DNA of 37,467 bases from Alphaproteobacteria bacterium (GCA_021323455.1 JAJONN010000002.1:1-37467), one strand, 5' to 3'. Shown: positions 17,755 to 28,000, counted from the stretch's first letter. Made by a program: numbers and translations. The notes: generated by a model from the sequence alone, not told the origin.

Positions 17755-20172
17755 CTATAGAACGTTATTGGCGTTAATGCCAAGCGCGCCCAAGGGGCTG
17801 ACAGACCCCAGGTTCTTAAAGTCGAATTGTACAATAACGCCTGAGTTGGGGCGAATATCCCGGTCAGAAGAGCGTGTTTTAAAGGCACTGACCGTCATTC
17901 GGAAACACTCATCATGATAGAGGGCTGACACCGTATGGGAAAGGGCACCACGTTGGTGGCGCTTTAGGTTTCGCGTCTCCCCCACGGAAAAACTCCAGTG
18001 ATCCAGTGGCTGGGAGCCGATGACCCAGGTAGCCTGAGAAATACCGATCCCATTGGTTGTTGAGTATTTATTCACAAAAGTATGGTTTAATTGCAAAATA
18101 ATTAATTTTTTTCCAAAGGTAGCCGAGGTGTCGGAAATGCGGGGGCGTGTCTGCTGAGAATGCCACGCCATCCGGTTGAGTAATTGGATACCCTCTGTTG
18201 GGTTGACTCGAAAACGGCTGACAATATCAGAAGCCCGTTTGTCTTCTCCGGCGCCATTTGGCAAAACTTGGCGGTGATCCAGTCGAAGGCTTTGACCCAA
18301 GAAGAACTGGACAAGCCTTTGGCGAGGAAAAAACCATGTAGAGTTCGCACCATAAATGAACCGCCCGCCTGTATCGACACGATCCAGTCCCGAAAACCGT
18401 TGAGGTAAGAACAGGGATGTATCTTCCACTTGGATGTTTAAAGAGTCTTCATTGGGAATGGAGCTATTGTTCACGCGAGGCGTTCCCACAACCATGGCCG
18501 TTGGCTCTAGGACCCAATTGACGCTATTGAGGCGTTTCATTAAAGGATAGCGCCATTGCGCAGAAGCCATGGGGAACAGCCGCCCCCGGAAAGCTGAATG
18601 AAGAGCAGGTTTTGTGCGGGTGGGTTGGTAATGCTCAAGGGCATAAGTATCCCCTCGCATATTCATTTGTAGCGTCCAAATATGACCGTTCGCAGATACA
18701 TAAGGCAAGCGCCACCCCCCGTTTAGGGACAACCGTTGCATATGCCGTGCATTTTGCCCCGGCGTATCAAGGCGTCGTCCAAGAGACAGGAAGTTAGCAT
18801 CCAGGTTCCAGATCCCATTCCAGGGACCAGGGTCGCTTTGATAAGTGTACCAGGCATGGGGGACGATGTAGGGTGTTGTGGCCGGGTTGTCCGTTTGATA
18901 GGCTGTTGCCCGGACAACGCCATAGTTATGGTCCTTAAATTGTTCAACAGCTCCCGTACTCACCATGTTCTTTACAGGGGATTTCAGGCGAAACCCTTGG
19001 GGTAAAATGGGATAGCGGCGCAAATATGTCGTATCAGAAGCCTTATTAATATCAAAGGTAGCGACATGCTCATCATTCAAGTCAAGCCGCCCTTGCGTAA
19101 AGATATGCCAGCGGTCACTTCCGGGCAGCATAGAACCTTTGGGAATTTTCTTTAAATCATGGGTTTGCGTATAGCTTGCGCTGCCTGTTATGTCCCCATC
19201 GCGAAACCGATGGCGATATTCTCCAACCATCACAGGACCTTGTTTTGTTGTGATTATGGGGACAAGCGTAAGGTCACTATTGGGAGTGATCGCATAATAA
19301 AATGGCGTACTGACGATGACGCCTAAGTCTGAAAAGGAGCCATAAGCTGGCATTAAGAAACCTGTTTTACGCTTGACAGTTGGGTCTGGATGGCGAAAGT
19401 AAGGCATGTAAAAAACAGGGATGCCCCCCATTTCTAAACGGGCATGGTGATAAATGATCAGTTGGTCTGTCTTGCTGTGAATGACCTTATCTGCTTTGAG
19501 TTGCCAGAGGGGTTGCTTGGTTGGATCGAGCCGACAAACCTTGCAGGGACTATAGACAGCTTGACGAAAGACAACTTTTCTGCCGCTAATGTGCTTTGCT
19601 GAATTGGCCGCCAGGCGGGCATTATCTGCCATCAGCATTTTTGCTTCTTGAATAAAGCCATCTTGAAATTTGTTGGAGAATTCTGCATAGGGCGCAAAAG
19701 AAAAGGTGTATTGAGGTGTGCCTGGGTCATTTTCTTCATGTTCTGCTGCCGGGAATTGATTGCTAAGCTGCGGTAAATTTAACGGGTTTGAGGTTAAAAC
19801 GCTGTTTGCCATTAAACTATTAAATATCGCGTCTTGGTGGCTTAAAAACTCATTATGCCTCGAAGTTTCTGGATTGAATGCAAATTTTCTTTTTTCTTGT
19901 TCTTTCAGGCAGACGTTCCCCATGGCCGTCATCACCCCTGTTTTTCTGTTATAGGTAATCTTCTGTGCACGTAGGATACGGCCTCCCTGGGCAATCTGAA
20001 CATCCCCTGTTGCCATAACTGTTTCTGTTTCCTGGTTATAATTAATCTGGTCAGCACTTAAAAGGATAGGGGAAGGCCCCTCAGAAGATAAGGGATCAAT
20101 ACTCGCACAAGGAGTCGGCAATAATGCGGCGCTTAAGAGTAAGGATGAAAAAAGGTAAGAACGAAAGGGCAT
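17755..20172 (-). CDS. lptD: LPS-assembly protein LptD
   Basis: Outer-membrane beta-barrel that, with LptE, inserts lipopolysaccharide into the outer leaflet. The 805 residues start with a signal peptide (about 1-24), then an OstA/LptA-like N-terminal domain (about 35-92, LLSADQINYNQETETVMATG), and a large C-terminal barrel rich in alternating residues from about 215 on. The YSPCKVC segment (Cys210/Cys213) and PLWQLKADKVIH resemble alphaproteobacterial LptD. About 70 residues (roughly 91-160) interrupt the usual junction between the OstA domain and the DNARLAA segment, probably a lineage-specific insertion. It follows lptG by 11 bases in lptF-lptG-lptD. Confidence 0.94.
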   Translation of the reverse strand: MPFRSYLFSSLLLSAALLPTPCASIDPLSSEGPSPILLSADQINYNQETETVMATGDVQIAQGGRILRAQKITYNRKTGVMTAMGNVCLKEQEKRKFAFNPETSRHNEFLSHQDAIFNSLMANSVLTSNPLNLPQLSNQFPAAEHEENDPGTPQYTFSFAPYAEFSNKFQDGFIQEAKMLMADNARLAANSAKHISGRKVVFRQAVYSPCKVCRLDPTKQPLWQLKADKVIHSKTDQLIIYHHARLEMGGIPVFYMPYFRHPDPTVKRKTGFLMPAYGSFSDLGVIVSTPFYYAITPNSDLTLVPIITTKQGPVMVGEYRHRFRDGDITGSASYTQTHDLKKIPKGSMLPGSDRWHIFTQGRLDLNDEHVATFDINKASDTTYLRRYPILPQGFRLKSPVKNMVSTGAVEQFKDHNYGVVRATAYQTDNPATTPYIVPHAWYTYQSDPGPWNGIWNLDANFLSLGRRLDTPGQNARHMQRLSLNGGWRLPYVSANGHIWTLQMNMRGDTYALEHYQPTRTKPALHSAFRGRLFPMASAQWRYPLMKRLNSVNWVLEPTAMVVGTPRVNNSSIPNEDSLNIQVEDTSLFLPQRFSGLDRVDTGGRFIYGANSTWFFPRQRLVQFFLGQSLRLDHRQVLPNGAGEDKRASDIVSRFRVNPTEGIQLLNRMAWHSQQTRPRISDTSATFGKKLIILQLNHTFVNKYSTTNGIGISQATWVIGSQPLDHWSFSVGETRNLKRHQRGALSHTVSALYHDECFRMTVSAFKTRSSDRDIRPNSGVIVQFDFKNLGSVSPLGALGINANNVL

Positions 20173-20183
20173 ATTAAATAAAA

Positions 20184-21284
20184 TTATCCGTCTTCAAGGT
20201 GTAAAAGTAGTGCAAGGCTTAAGAGGGCCATGATCAGCGTTGGCGTCCAGGCGGCTAAAAGAATGGGAACCTGGCCTCCTAATCCTAAAGCATAAACAAT
20301 ATCATTGAGAAAGTAGAGAGCAAATCCGCTTCCAATGCCTAAGGTGATATAAAGGACTGTTCCTCCCTGGCGAATGGGGCGGATACCAAAGGCGGCAGCA
20401 AGCAATATCATGGCCATCATCATGCCTATTTTAGCGATTTGGCCATGCCAATAGAGCCGGTAACTCACGCTTGATAGGCCAGATTTATCTAGAATATCAA
20501 TAAATTTTGGCAAGGACCAAAAAGAAATGGTTTCCGGAGAGGTATTGCTGTCCTGGATTTTCTCAATGGTTAAGGGAGTTGGGACCTTCATAACAGGGTG
20601 GGTTTTAAATGCCCCTTCCTTATCTTGCCAAATGACGGCGTCCCGTAATTCCCAATATCCTTTTTGTAAAATGGCGCAAGCAGCATCAATGCGTGTTTCA
20701 TAACGGCCATCAGGGAGAAAATTATGGAATGTAACTGTGGTAAATGTTTTCATTTCTGGTTGTACATGGACAGTATGGATAATACTTTGGCGGTCGGGTG
20801 TGATCTCCTTGAACCACAGTCCTGTTTCAGAAATAGCAATACGATTGCTTGTGTTGGAAAAATAAAGGGTATCAAGGTTTTCAAGGCGGTTGCTCATGGC
20901 GGCGCTTAACGGGTTGAGGATGATGAGCTGCATCACGCCCAACGCCAAAATAAAAGACATCAAGCCCCATAAAAGTTGCCATATAGACAAGCCTGAACTG
21001 CGGGCAGCGACAATTTGGTGGGTGTGGTTCAATCGGTAGAAAGTCACCATGGTGGCTGAAAGGATAATAAAGGGCATCAACATTTGGAAATGGTTGGGCA
21101 GCTTTAAAATGATCATTTCAAGAATAAGGGACAGACCAATGTTTGCCCTGCCCATAGAACGACGGATGAGTTCTGACCCCTCAAACAGGGAGATCACGGT
21201 GCCAATCACAACCGTACAAGTTCCGAGCCAAACCAGGAAAACACGGCAGAAATATAAGTTCAGGGTAGAAAATAAATAGCTCAT
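20184..21284 (-). CDS. lptG: LPS export ABC transporter permease LptG
   Basis: Inner-membrane permease that pairs with LptF and the LptB ATPase to extract LPS and push it onto the LptC/A/D bridge. The 366 residues show the YjgP/YjgQ layout: three N-terminal membrane helices, a periplasmic beta-jellyroll (about 130-270) and three C-terminal helices. RLNHTHQIVAARSSGLSIW is the coupling-helix region contacting LptB. The ATG at 21284 overlaps the lptF stop by four bases (ATGA). The LptG rather than LptF label rests on order and resemblance. Confidence 0.9.
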   Translation of the reverse strand: MSYLFSTLNLYFCRVFLVWLGTCTVVIGTVISLFEGSELIRRSMGRANIGLSLILEMIILKLPNHFQMLMPFIILSATMVTFYRLNHTHQIVAARSSGLSIWQLLWGLMSFILALGVMQLIILNPLSAAMSNRLENLDTLYFSNTSNRIAISETGLWFKEITPDRQSIIHTVHVQPEMKTFTTVTFHNFLPDGRYETRIDAACAILQKGYWELRDAVIWQDKEGAFKTHPVMKVPTPLTIEKIQDSNTSPETISFWSLPKFIDILDKSGLSSVSYRLYWHGQIAKIGMMMAMILLAAAFGIRPIRQGGTVLYITLGIGSGFALYFLNDIVYALGLGGQVPILLAAWTPTLIMALLSLALLLHLEDG

Positions 21285-22453
21285 AAGGTTTGCACTTTGC
21301 CAATCCTTTGATCAACCTGATTCTGAACGTATTGCCGCCACCAGGCAAGAATACCCTGCTTTTCCAATACAACAAGGGAAAATACCCCGATTAAGGCAAT
21401 GGACAGATAAGCTAAAGGAATCGTTATACTCCAGCGCCCGCTGGCATTAATAAGGGAAACCAGGCCGATATGGATACTTGCGGCAAGACCAATGACCGCC
21501 ATGATGCGCTTTTGCCGTCCCCGGCGGTTCAATTCATGGGGGAGGAGAGCGCTTAATCCAATGAGGGCGAATACTATAACCAAGAAGGGAGATAAGAGAC
21601 GTTGATGCCCCTCTGAGTTAAACTGCGCTCTTGTGGTTGAAGGGAGCTTGTCTGCATCTGGGGGGTTAAGCAAGTCCAATAAAGAGCGTTCATACGGTTT
21701 GATGATGCGTTCCTGAATGTTCGTTGCCAGTTGGTCCAAATCGTAGCTCAAGGTTTGAAAATGGAAAAAACTCACTTTTCCTGTTTTTTCGTCTTTTTCT
21801 TGACGTGTTCCCTGAAACAGCATCAGTAACGACTTCTTGCCTTCCTTTTCCGTAAGGGTTCCGTGCTGGGCGACAATTGTAAAAGGGTTCCGTTTGGGCT
21901 GAGACGCGCTGGCGCCTTGTCCCATACTATGAATGAAGACGCCGTCCAGGTCCCCGTTGACAGCCCGTGTTCGGGCATAAACGGTTACGCCCCTTAAGGT
22001 ATTAAACATGCCATCTTGAACAAAGTTGGAAGAAAATTCATTGCGAAGTTCATATTCCATATCCCGAAGGTGGCGGTAAGATAGAGGAACAAGGTAAATA
22101 TTCATAAAAGCGACGACACAAGCCATGAAGAAGGCCATAATCAGTGCCGGGCGGGCAAGACGCCAGTTGCTCAAGCCGCACGTGCGGAAAATGCTCATCT
22201 CGTGGTCAGCGATCAGTTTATTATAGGTAAACAGGACGCTGATGAGGATGCAAATCGGTAATACAATGGCAAGCAAATCTGGAATTAAAAAACCAACAAG
22301 AGAGAAGTACCCCCCTATAGACACATTTTGGTTGACGATAATTTCGACAAAGCGTAAAGACTGTGTTAACCAGACGCCTGTGGTTAAAACGGTTGCAAGA
22401 AATGCTAAACTCGTAAAAAGATATTTAAAGATATGGCGCGTAACAAGACTCAT
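21281..22453 (-). CDS. lptF: LPS export ABC transporter permease LptF
   Basis: Partner of LptG in the LptB2FG LPS extractor. The 390 residues have N-terminal helices, the coupling segment NKLIADHEMSIFRTCGLSNW, a periplasmic domain (about 135-280) and C-terminal helices with LPHELNRRGRQKR between them. It is first in the minus-strand run to hemF and divergent from the surA-like gene across a 256-base spacer containing both promoters. In many alphaproteobacteria lptF-lptG-lptD is followed on the same strand by surA, pdxA and rsmA; here that block is on the opposite strand. Confidence 0.92.
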   Translation of the reverse strand: MSLVTRHIFKYLFTSLAFLATVLTTGVWLTQSLRFVEIIVNQNVSIGGYFSLVGFLIPDLLAIVLPICILISVLFTYNKLIADHEMSIFRTCGLSNWRLARPALIMAFFMACVVAFMNIYLVPLSYRHLRDMEYELRNEFSSNFVQDGMFNTLRGVTVYARTRAVNGDLDGVFIHSMGQGASASQPKRNPFTIVAQHGTLTEKEGKKSLLMLFQGTRQEKDEKTGKVSFFHFQTLSYDLDQLATNIQERIIKPYERSLLDLLNPPDADKLPSTTRAQFNSEGHQRLLSPFLVIVFALIGLSALLPHELNRRGRQKRIMAVIGLAASIHIGLVSLINASGRWSITIPLAYLSIALIGVFSLVVLEKQGILAWWRQYVQNQVDQRIGKVQTL

Positions 22454-22624
22454 ATAAGGCTATTCCCAATAAAGTCACCGATTTCTGTATTTCTCTTGGC
22501 TTGTATGACCATGATTTTGGGAGATCTTTTTAAGAAAAGCATTAAAAAAATTCCTTGTCAGAGGACTGGTATGTGACCATCGGACATCTTATATAGTAGT
22601 CAAGAGGTTAAAAAACAATCCATA

Positions 22625-22658
22625 GACCTTTGATCAGGTTTACTATAAAACAAAGGTC
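22625..22658 (+). promoter_or_regulatory. Stem-loop in the surA leader region
   Basis: GACCTTTG (22625-22632) pairs with CAAAGGTC (22651-22658) around an 18-base AT-rich loop, about 50 bases before the surA ATG. It may be a leader hairpin or operator; no ligand or regulator can be named. Confidence 0.35.
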
Positions 22659-22709
22659 AAAGGCAATGGCCTACAGGTTTCAAAGGTGTAAAATAAGGAT
22701 GGAAGAAAG

Positions 22710-23660
22710 ATGAAGTTGTTACGTGTATTGTTGCTTTTAACAGGCTTTAGTTTGGGGGTGGCGTCTGAGGCGGCGGTGGCGTCTACTCGGATTGTTGTTA
22801 TCGTCAATAAGGACGCGATTACAGCCGCTGATGTAGAAGAACGTATCCGCCTGTTAAACTTGAGCGCTGGCAAACCTGTAACAACCCCTGTTCCTGATGA
22901 CATGCGCAAACAAATTATTCAAGGAATGGTTGATGAGGCCCTGCAGCTTCAGGTTGCAAAATCAAAGAAAATCAAGGTAACCGATGCTGAAGTAGAGAAG
23001 TCGCTTGAGGGGTTAGCCAAAGATAACAAAATGTCATTGGATGTGATGGTCACAATGCTTAAATCCAATGGTATTTCCAAACAGACCATGCTGACGCGCC
23101 TGAAAGCGCAAATAGCCTGGGGACGTTACATTCGGGAAATGTATGGACCGTTGGTCTATATTAGCGACCAAGAAGTTGATACAGCCTTATCCAAAGAAAA
23201 AGAAGTCAAAATAGAGGAACCGTCCCCAGATCTCATGGATGTTACGCTATGCCAGGCTATTTTTGACGTGACGCCAGAAACCCCGGAAGAAGTCATGATG
23301 CTTCTCGGTCCTAAAATTGAAGAAACCCACCAAGCCAAGGGATGTCCTGCTTTCCTGGAGGCTGCGCGGGGTTTTGGGGCAAAAGTTGACGCAAACCGCC
23401 TGGTCAAGTTCGGGCAACTTCCTGACGGGTTAAAATCACTCGTGCAAAAAACAAAGACAGGAACCTGCATGCAACCAACAATGACGCCCGACGGGCTGGT
23501 TTTGACGATGGTTTGCTCTAAGGTGATGCCAAAATTGGCTCCTCCCATGCCTTTGACGCGGGATACGGCATCAATCGCCCTGGAACAAGAAAAACTAGGG
23601 AAGCGGGCCGCGCAAGAAATGGCTAAACTCAGGACGGCAGCTTGTATTGAGTGGAAATAG
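22710..23660 (+). CDS. surA: SurA-like periplasmic chaperone / parvulin-type PPIase
   Basis: Periplasmic chaperone for outer-membrane proteins such as LptD. The 316 residues begin with a signal peptide (LLRVLLLLTGFSLGVASEAAVA). The SurA N-terminal domain follows (STRIVVIVNKDAITAADVEERIRLL), with the helical segments QIIQGMVDEALQLQVAK and ITKQTMLTRLKAQIAW-like GISKQTMLTRLKAQIAWGRY. The later part (about 175-275) has the layout of one parvulin domain (GCPAFLEAARGFGAK, KFGQLPDGLKSLV, PDGLVLTMV) but is divergent. E. coli SurA has two parvulin domains and about 430 residues, so this is short. GGAAGAAAG precedes the ATG. The end overlaps rsmA by 14 bases. Confidence 0.82.
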   Translation: MKLLRVLLLLTGFSLGVASEAAVASTRIVVIVNKDAITAADVEERIRLLNLSAGKPVTTPVPDDMRKQIIQGMVDEALQLQVAKSKKIKVTDAEVEKSLEGLAKDNKMSLDVMVTMLKSNGISKQTMLTRLKAQIAWGRYIREMYGPLVYISDQEVDTALSKEKEVKIEEPSPDLMDVTLCQAIFDVTPETPEEVMMLLGPKIEETHQAKGCPAFLEAARGFGAKVDANRLVKFGQLPDGLKSLVQKTKTGTCMQPTMTPDGLVLTMVCSKVMPKLAPPMPLTRDTASIALEQEKLGKRAAQEMAKLRTAACIEWK

Positions 23661-24495
23661 GGAACCTCTCCCCTCTTTGCGGGACGTTATTGAGCACTAT
23701 GGCCTTTTAGCCAAAAAAAGCCTGGGTCAAAATTTTCTCCTCAATATGGACGTGACACGGCGGATTGCGAAAGCTGCTGGAAATTTCGATGAGGGGATGG
23801 TTCTTGAAATTGGCCCAGGCCCAGGGGGGCTAACCCGTGCTATGCTGGAGGCGGGGGCTGATGTTGTCGCTATTGAGCGTGACCATCGCTGCCTTGAAAT
23901 TCTCAAGGATATTCAAGCTGCTTTTCCAGGAGACCATCAAAGTAAGTTGCAGGTTATGGAAGGGGATGCTCTCAAAATTTCGCCCCAGGCGGCCATTCCT
24001 GAAGGACGTATCAAAATTGTTGCGAATTTGCCCTATAATATTGGGACAGCCCTCTTGATCCAATGGCTATCTAACCTTGATCGCCTTACATCCTTGACAT
24101 TAATGTTTCAAAAAGAAGTCGCCTTACGGCTGATGGCCAAGCCCCGTACAAAAAGTTATGGGCGCTTGTCCGTTTTAACCCAGTGGCTATGTGATGGGCA
24201 GCGGCTTTTTGATTTATCGCCCAAAGCTTTTACGCCAGCGCCAAAGGTGACTTCCAGCGTGATCCATCTGGTTCCAAAATCCCTTCATCCTGCAGAAAAA
24301 ATGCTCTTTCCGACAGTATCCACGATCACGCACCATGCTTTTGGCCAGCGGCGAAAGATGCTTCGCTCGAGCCTGAAACCGTTGTTTTCTGAAGCTGAAT
24401 TAACCGAGCTGGGGATAAACCCCTGCGCCCGCGCAGAAGAATTGGCTGTTGGAGATTTTATCCTTTTGGCGCGCCGTTTATCAGGTATCCACTAA
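23647..24495 (+). CDS. rsmA: 16S rRNA dimethyladenosine transferase (RsmA/KsgA)
   Basis: Methylates the two adjacent adenosines near the 3' end of 16S rRNA (A1518/A1519 in E. coli) as a late 30S checkpoint. The 282 residues show KKSLGQNFLLN, SAM-binding EIGPGPGGLT (54-63), the acidic IERDH and catalytic NLPYN (127-131). The C-terminal helical domain has HHAFGQRRKMLRSSLK, as in the family. The start is uncommon: TTG at 23647 inside the end of surA, with AGGA about 12 bases upstream. No pdxA lies between surA and rsmA, where many alphaproteobacteria have it. Confidence 0.95.
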   Translation: MSGNREPLPSLRDVIEHYGLLAKKSLGQNFLLNMDVTRRIAKAAGNFDEGMVLEIGPGPGGLTRAMLEAGADVVAIERDHRCLEILKDIQAAFPGDHQSKLQVMEGDALKISPQAAIPEGRIKIVANLPYNIGTALLIQWLSNLDRLTSLTLMFQKEVALRLMAKPRTKSYGRLSVLTQWLCDGQRLFDLSPKAFTPAPKVTSSVIHLVPKSLHPAEKMLFPTVSTITHHAFGQRRKMLRSSLKPLFSEAELTELGINPCARAEELAVGDFILLARRLSGIH

Positions 24496-24503
24496 TGTAA
24501 CCC

Positions 24504-24560
24504 AATAAGCATTTACGGTCCCCCATTATGGGCAATAATAATATAATGATGCTTATTTTT
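24504..24560 (+). terminator. Candidate terminator after rsmA
   Basis: AATAAGCAT (24504-24512) pairs with ATGCTTATT (24549-24557), which runs into a T-stretch to 24560. The long loop contains the small palindrome CCCATTATGGG. It is placed just after the rsmA stop; the large loop lowers certainty. Confidence 0.45.
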
Positions 24561-24603
24561 AAATAAGGGTTATACTCAATAACGTGTCCATGCAAAGGAA
24601 GGG

Positions 24604-24770
24604 TGAGAGAGTTAAAAAGCTCGTGTTACTCCGTCAATGACGTAGAGAGAAGTAACCGTGAGGAGATAAAAAAACTATCTTTTCTACGTCAGTGACGTAG
24701 GGGAAAATACGCATGCGCAGGTGAAAAAACCACTTTTATACGCCATTGGTGTATAGGCGTATCGTAAGAT
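24604..24770. repeat. Degenerate tandem repeats of about 58 bp with palindromic cores
   Basis: Three diverged units each hold an A-rich lead and a palindromic core: CTCCGTCAATGACGTAG near 24634, CTACGTCAGTGACGTAG near 24684 (perfect 8-bp arms around one base) and TATACGCCATTGGTGTATA near 24737. They lie between rsmA and putA, so they could be operator sites or decayed repeats. Confidence 0.6.
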
Positions 24771-24961
24771 TATACCAAGCTCGTTTATAAAGTGAGTTTT
24801 TGGCTCTCTGCGGCGACCTTTCCGCACCTCGTCATTGCGAGGAGCGAAGCGACGCGGCAATCTCAGGGGAATGAGGACAAGGAGATTGCCACGGCCTTCG
24901 GCCTCGCAATGACGGAATGGGAGGAACTAAAAAACTCATTTTATGACTGAGGTTAAGTATA
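24771..24961. repeat. 191-bp REP/MITE-like palindrome with GTCATTGCGAGG core
   Basis: The inner arms are the widespread CGTCATTGCGAGG (from 24830) and CCTCGCAATGACG (24902-24914), with GGCAATCTC facing GAGATTGCC. Outer arms also match: ATAAAGTGAGTTTTT (24787-24801) against AAAAACTCATTTTAT, and both ends read TATAC/GTATA. No ORF is inside. Confidence 0.8.
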
Positions 24962-25060
24962 TTTTAGGAAAAAATCCCAAAAATAATAAATTCACTTGGG
25001 CAAGGCTACCAATCTTGCTACAACTTTTAATTAAACTCGATCTCACGGAGAAGAAAGGGC

Positions 25061-28000
25061 ATGAAACCAAACCTGAAGAGCAAGAAGGCTCTTAAAGACA
25101 AAGAAATTCTTGACGCTGGCCTAGATGTTACTGCCTCTTCTTTTGATCTGCCCTCCTCTTTCAATGATTTTTATCGCCGGGATGAAGCGCAGGTTGTTGC
25201 CTATCTTCTGGAACAGCTTCAACCAAATGCTGAACAATCGACGCGCATCTTACAGCAGGCCCGTGACCTTGTTGAAGGGGTAAGGTCCCAGAAGCTGGCA
25301 AACTTTAGCATTGAAAATTTCCTGCAAACTTATCAGTTGAATAGCCAGGAAGGGCTGGCTTTAATGTGCCTGGCAGAAGCGTTGTTGCGTATACCCGATA
25401 AAGGCACAAAAACACGGCTGATCCGGGACAAACTGAGTTCGATTGAGTGGGGGAAACGGTTGGCTCAAGAGGGAGTGCCCGAAAGACCTCTTTTTGCCAA
25501 ACTCACCAATTTTGGGTTAGTTACCGCAGATCATTTGATGCATTGGGGTCTGGAACGTAATGGTTTTTTGGAAGTGCTGGGAGGTTTAACACGGCGGATA
25601 ACTGAGCCCGTTATCCGGCAAGGCATTGCTCAAGCCATGAAAATTTTGGGTCGTCACTTTGTGATGGGAGAAACCATCAAAGACGCCTTAAAGCGGGCGA
25701 AACCTTTTGAAAAAGAAGGTTATTGTTATTCTTATGATATGTTGGGCGAGGCCGCTTGCACGAAAGAAGACGCCCATCGCTATTATCAAGCTTATGCCCA
25801 AGCCATCGACACCATTGGAAATGCGAAAAGGGAAGGGAATATTTTCACGCAACCAAGTATCTCCGTCAAGCTCTCAGCCCTTCATCCCCGTTATGAGCTG
25901 GCAAAAAGGGAGCGTATCCGGCAAGAATTGTCCCCCCTTGTTTTAGCTTTGGCCCGCCTCGCGAAAGACCAAGCTATTGGCTTCACAATTGATGCGGAAG
26001 AGTCCGAACGGTTAGACCTTTCTTTAGACGTTATTGAATTTATTTCTAGCCATGAAGACTTAAAAGACTGGAATGGGTTTGGCCTTGCGGTTCAGGCGTA
26101 TCAGAAGCGGGCACCGTTGCTGATTGATCATCTGATCGGGATGGCCCAGCGCCACGGGCGGCGGCTCTGTATTCGGCTGGTGAAAGGGGCTTACTGGGAT
26201 TCGGAAATCAAGCGGACCCAAGAAAAAGGCTTAAAAGGCTATCCCGTCTTTACGCGCAAAGTCTTTACAGATGTATCCTATCAAGTTTGCGCCCAAAAGA
26301 TGCTGGCAACGCCAGAAGCCATTTACCCGCAGTTTGCGACCCACAATGCCCGCACGGTGGCAACAATCCTTGAACTGGCAGGCGAAAGCGCCGAATTTGA
26401 GTTTCAGCGACTTCATGGTATGGGAGAGGCCCTTTATGCTGAAGTTATGAAAAGGAAAGGCCCCCATGTTCCCTGCCGTATTTATGCGCCTGTTGGAGAA
26501 TATCGGGACTTGCTGGCCTACCTGGTGAGGCGGCTGCTGGAAAACGGCGCTAATACATCTTTTGTCCATAAGATTTATGATCCTTCTGTTCCTGTTGACG
26601 CTTTGATCGCTGACCCTGTTGAAGAAGCGCGCTCAATTGAAACCATTCCTCATCCTCAAATTCCATTGCCGGCGGATTTATTCCGTCCTCAACGGCAGAA
26701 TTCTCTCGGAATTGACTTGAATGACTTAGAGGAAATTCAGGCTTTCCGGGAAAAAATGGAAATAACAAAATTAGCAATGCCGCATCATTTTCCCTGGTGT
26801 TCATCACCACTTGTTTCCGGAAATGATGTGCGCTTTGGGGAGCCTGTGCAAATGGTCAATCCGGCGCATAACGGCCAAATCATAGGTCAAGCCTGGCATG
26901 CGTCAGAAGAACTTGCTGGGCAAGCGATGGATGTGGCCAGTAAGGCTTTTGAGGAATGGAGCATAACATCTGTGGAATTCCGCGCTCAAAAGCTTGAGCG
27001 CCTGGGCAGCCTCTTAGAGGGCCATCGGGAAGAGCTGATGGCGTTGTTGGTGGATGAAGGGGGGAAAACACTTCCCGATGCGTTATCAGAAGTTCGTGAA
27101 GCCATTGATTTTTGCCGATACTACGCAGCTGAAGGACGCCGTTTGATGAGTTTTCCTGTCTCTTTGCCAGGGCCAACCGGAGAAATGAACCAGTTGAGCC
27201 TTCATGGGCGGGGCGTGGTTGTTTGCATCAGCCCCTGGAACTTTCCGCTCGCTATTTTTATAGGCCAAGTTGCGGCAGCGCTCGTTGCTGGAAATTGCGT
27301 CATCGCAAAACCGGCCCATCAAACACCTTTGGTTGCTTACCGGACGGTTCAGCTCGCTCACCTAGCAGGAATTCCAAAAGATGTATTACATTATCTTCCC
27401 GGGAAGGGGAGCATTTTAGGGAACAAATTGATGCGGGATGTGCGAACAGCAGGGGTTGCCTTTACAGGATCTACCCTTGTGGCCCAGCATATTGCCAAAA
27501 CCCTTTTGTCCCGGGAAAACGCCCCGATTGTTCCCTTGATTGCTGAAACAGGGGGGATGAACGCCATGATTGTGGATTCCTCCGCTTTGCCAGAGCAAGT
27601 GATCCACGATATCATTATTTCTTCTTTCCAAAGCGCAGGACAACGCTGTTCGGCCCTGCGTTTGGTCTTTGTTCAAGAAGAGATTGCCGATAACCTGTTG
27701 GCTATGCTGAAAGGAGCTATGGCAGAACTCTCTGTGGGGGATCCCAATCTGTTGTCAACGGACGTTGGGCCGATTATTGACCGTGAGGCTTGCCAGCATT
27801 TGCAAGCCTATGAGGAACATTTACAGCAAACGGCCCGTCTCATTTACCGGGTCCCGTTGAATGGGGACCATGAACACGGCAGTTTCCTGGCGCCTCAGGC
27901 TTGGGAATTAGCGACACCCGACCCCATGACGGAGGAAGTTTTTGGCCCTGTCTTGCATGTTGTCCGTTTCAAAGGTGGGGATCTGGACAAGGTTATTGAC

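Noticed and set aside
17745-17888. 48-codon N-terminal extension of TrmL
   Set aside because: It lies within the end of lptD, has no TrmL-like sequence, and the ATG at 17744 gives the normal family start.
24604-24770. CRISPR array
   Set aside because: Only three strongly diverged units, no identical repeats with unique spacers, and no cas genes in the window.
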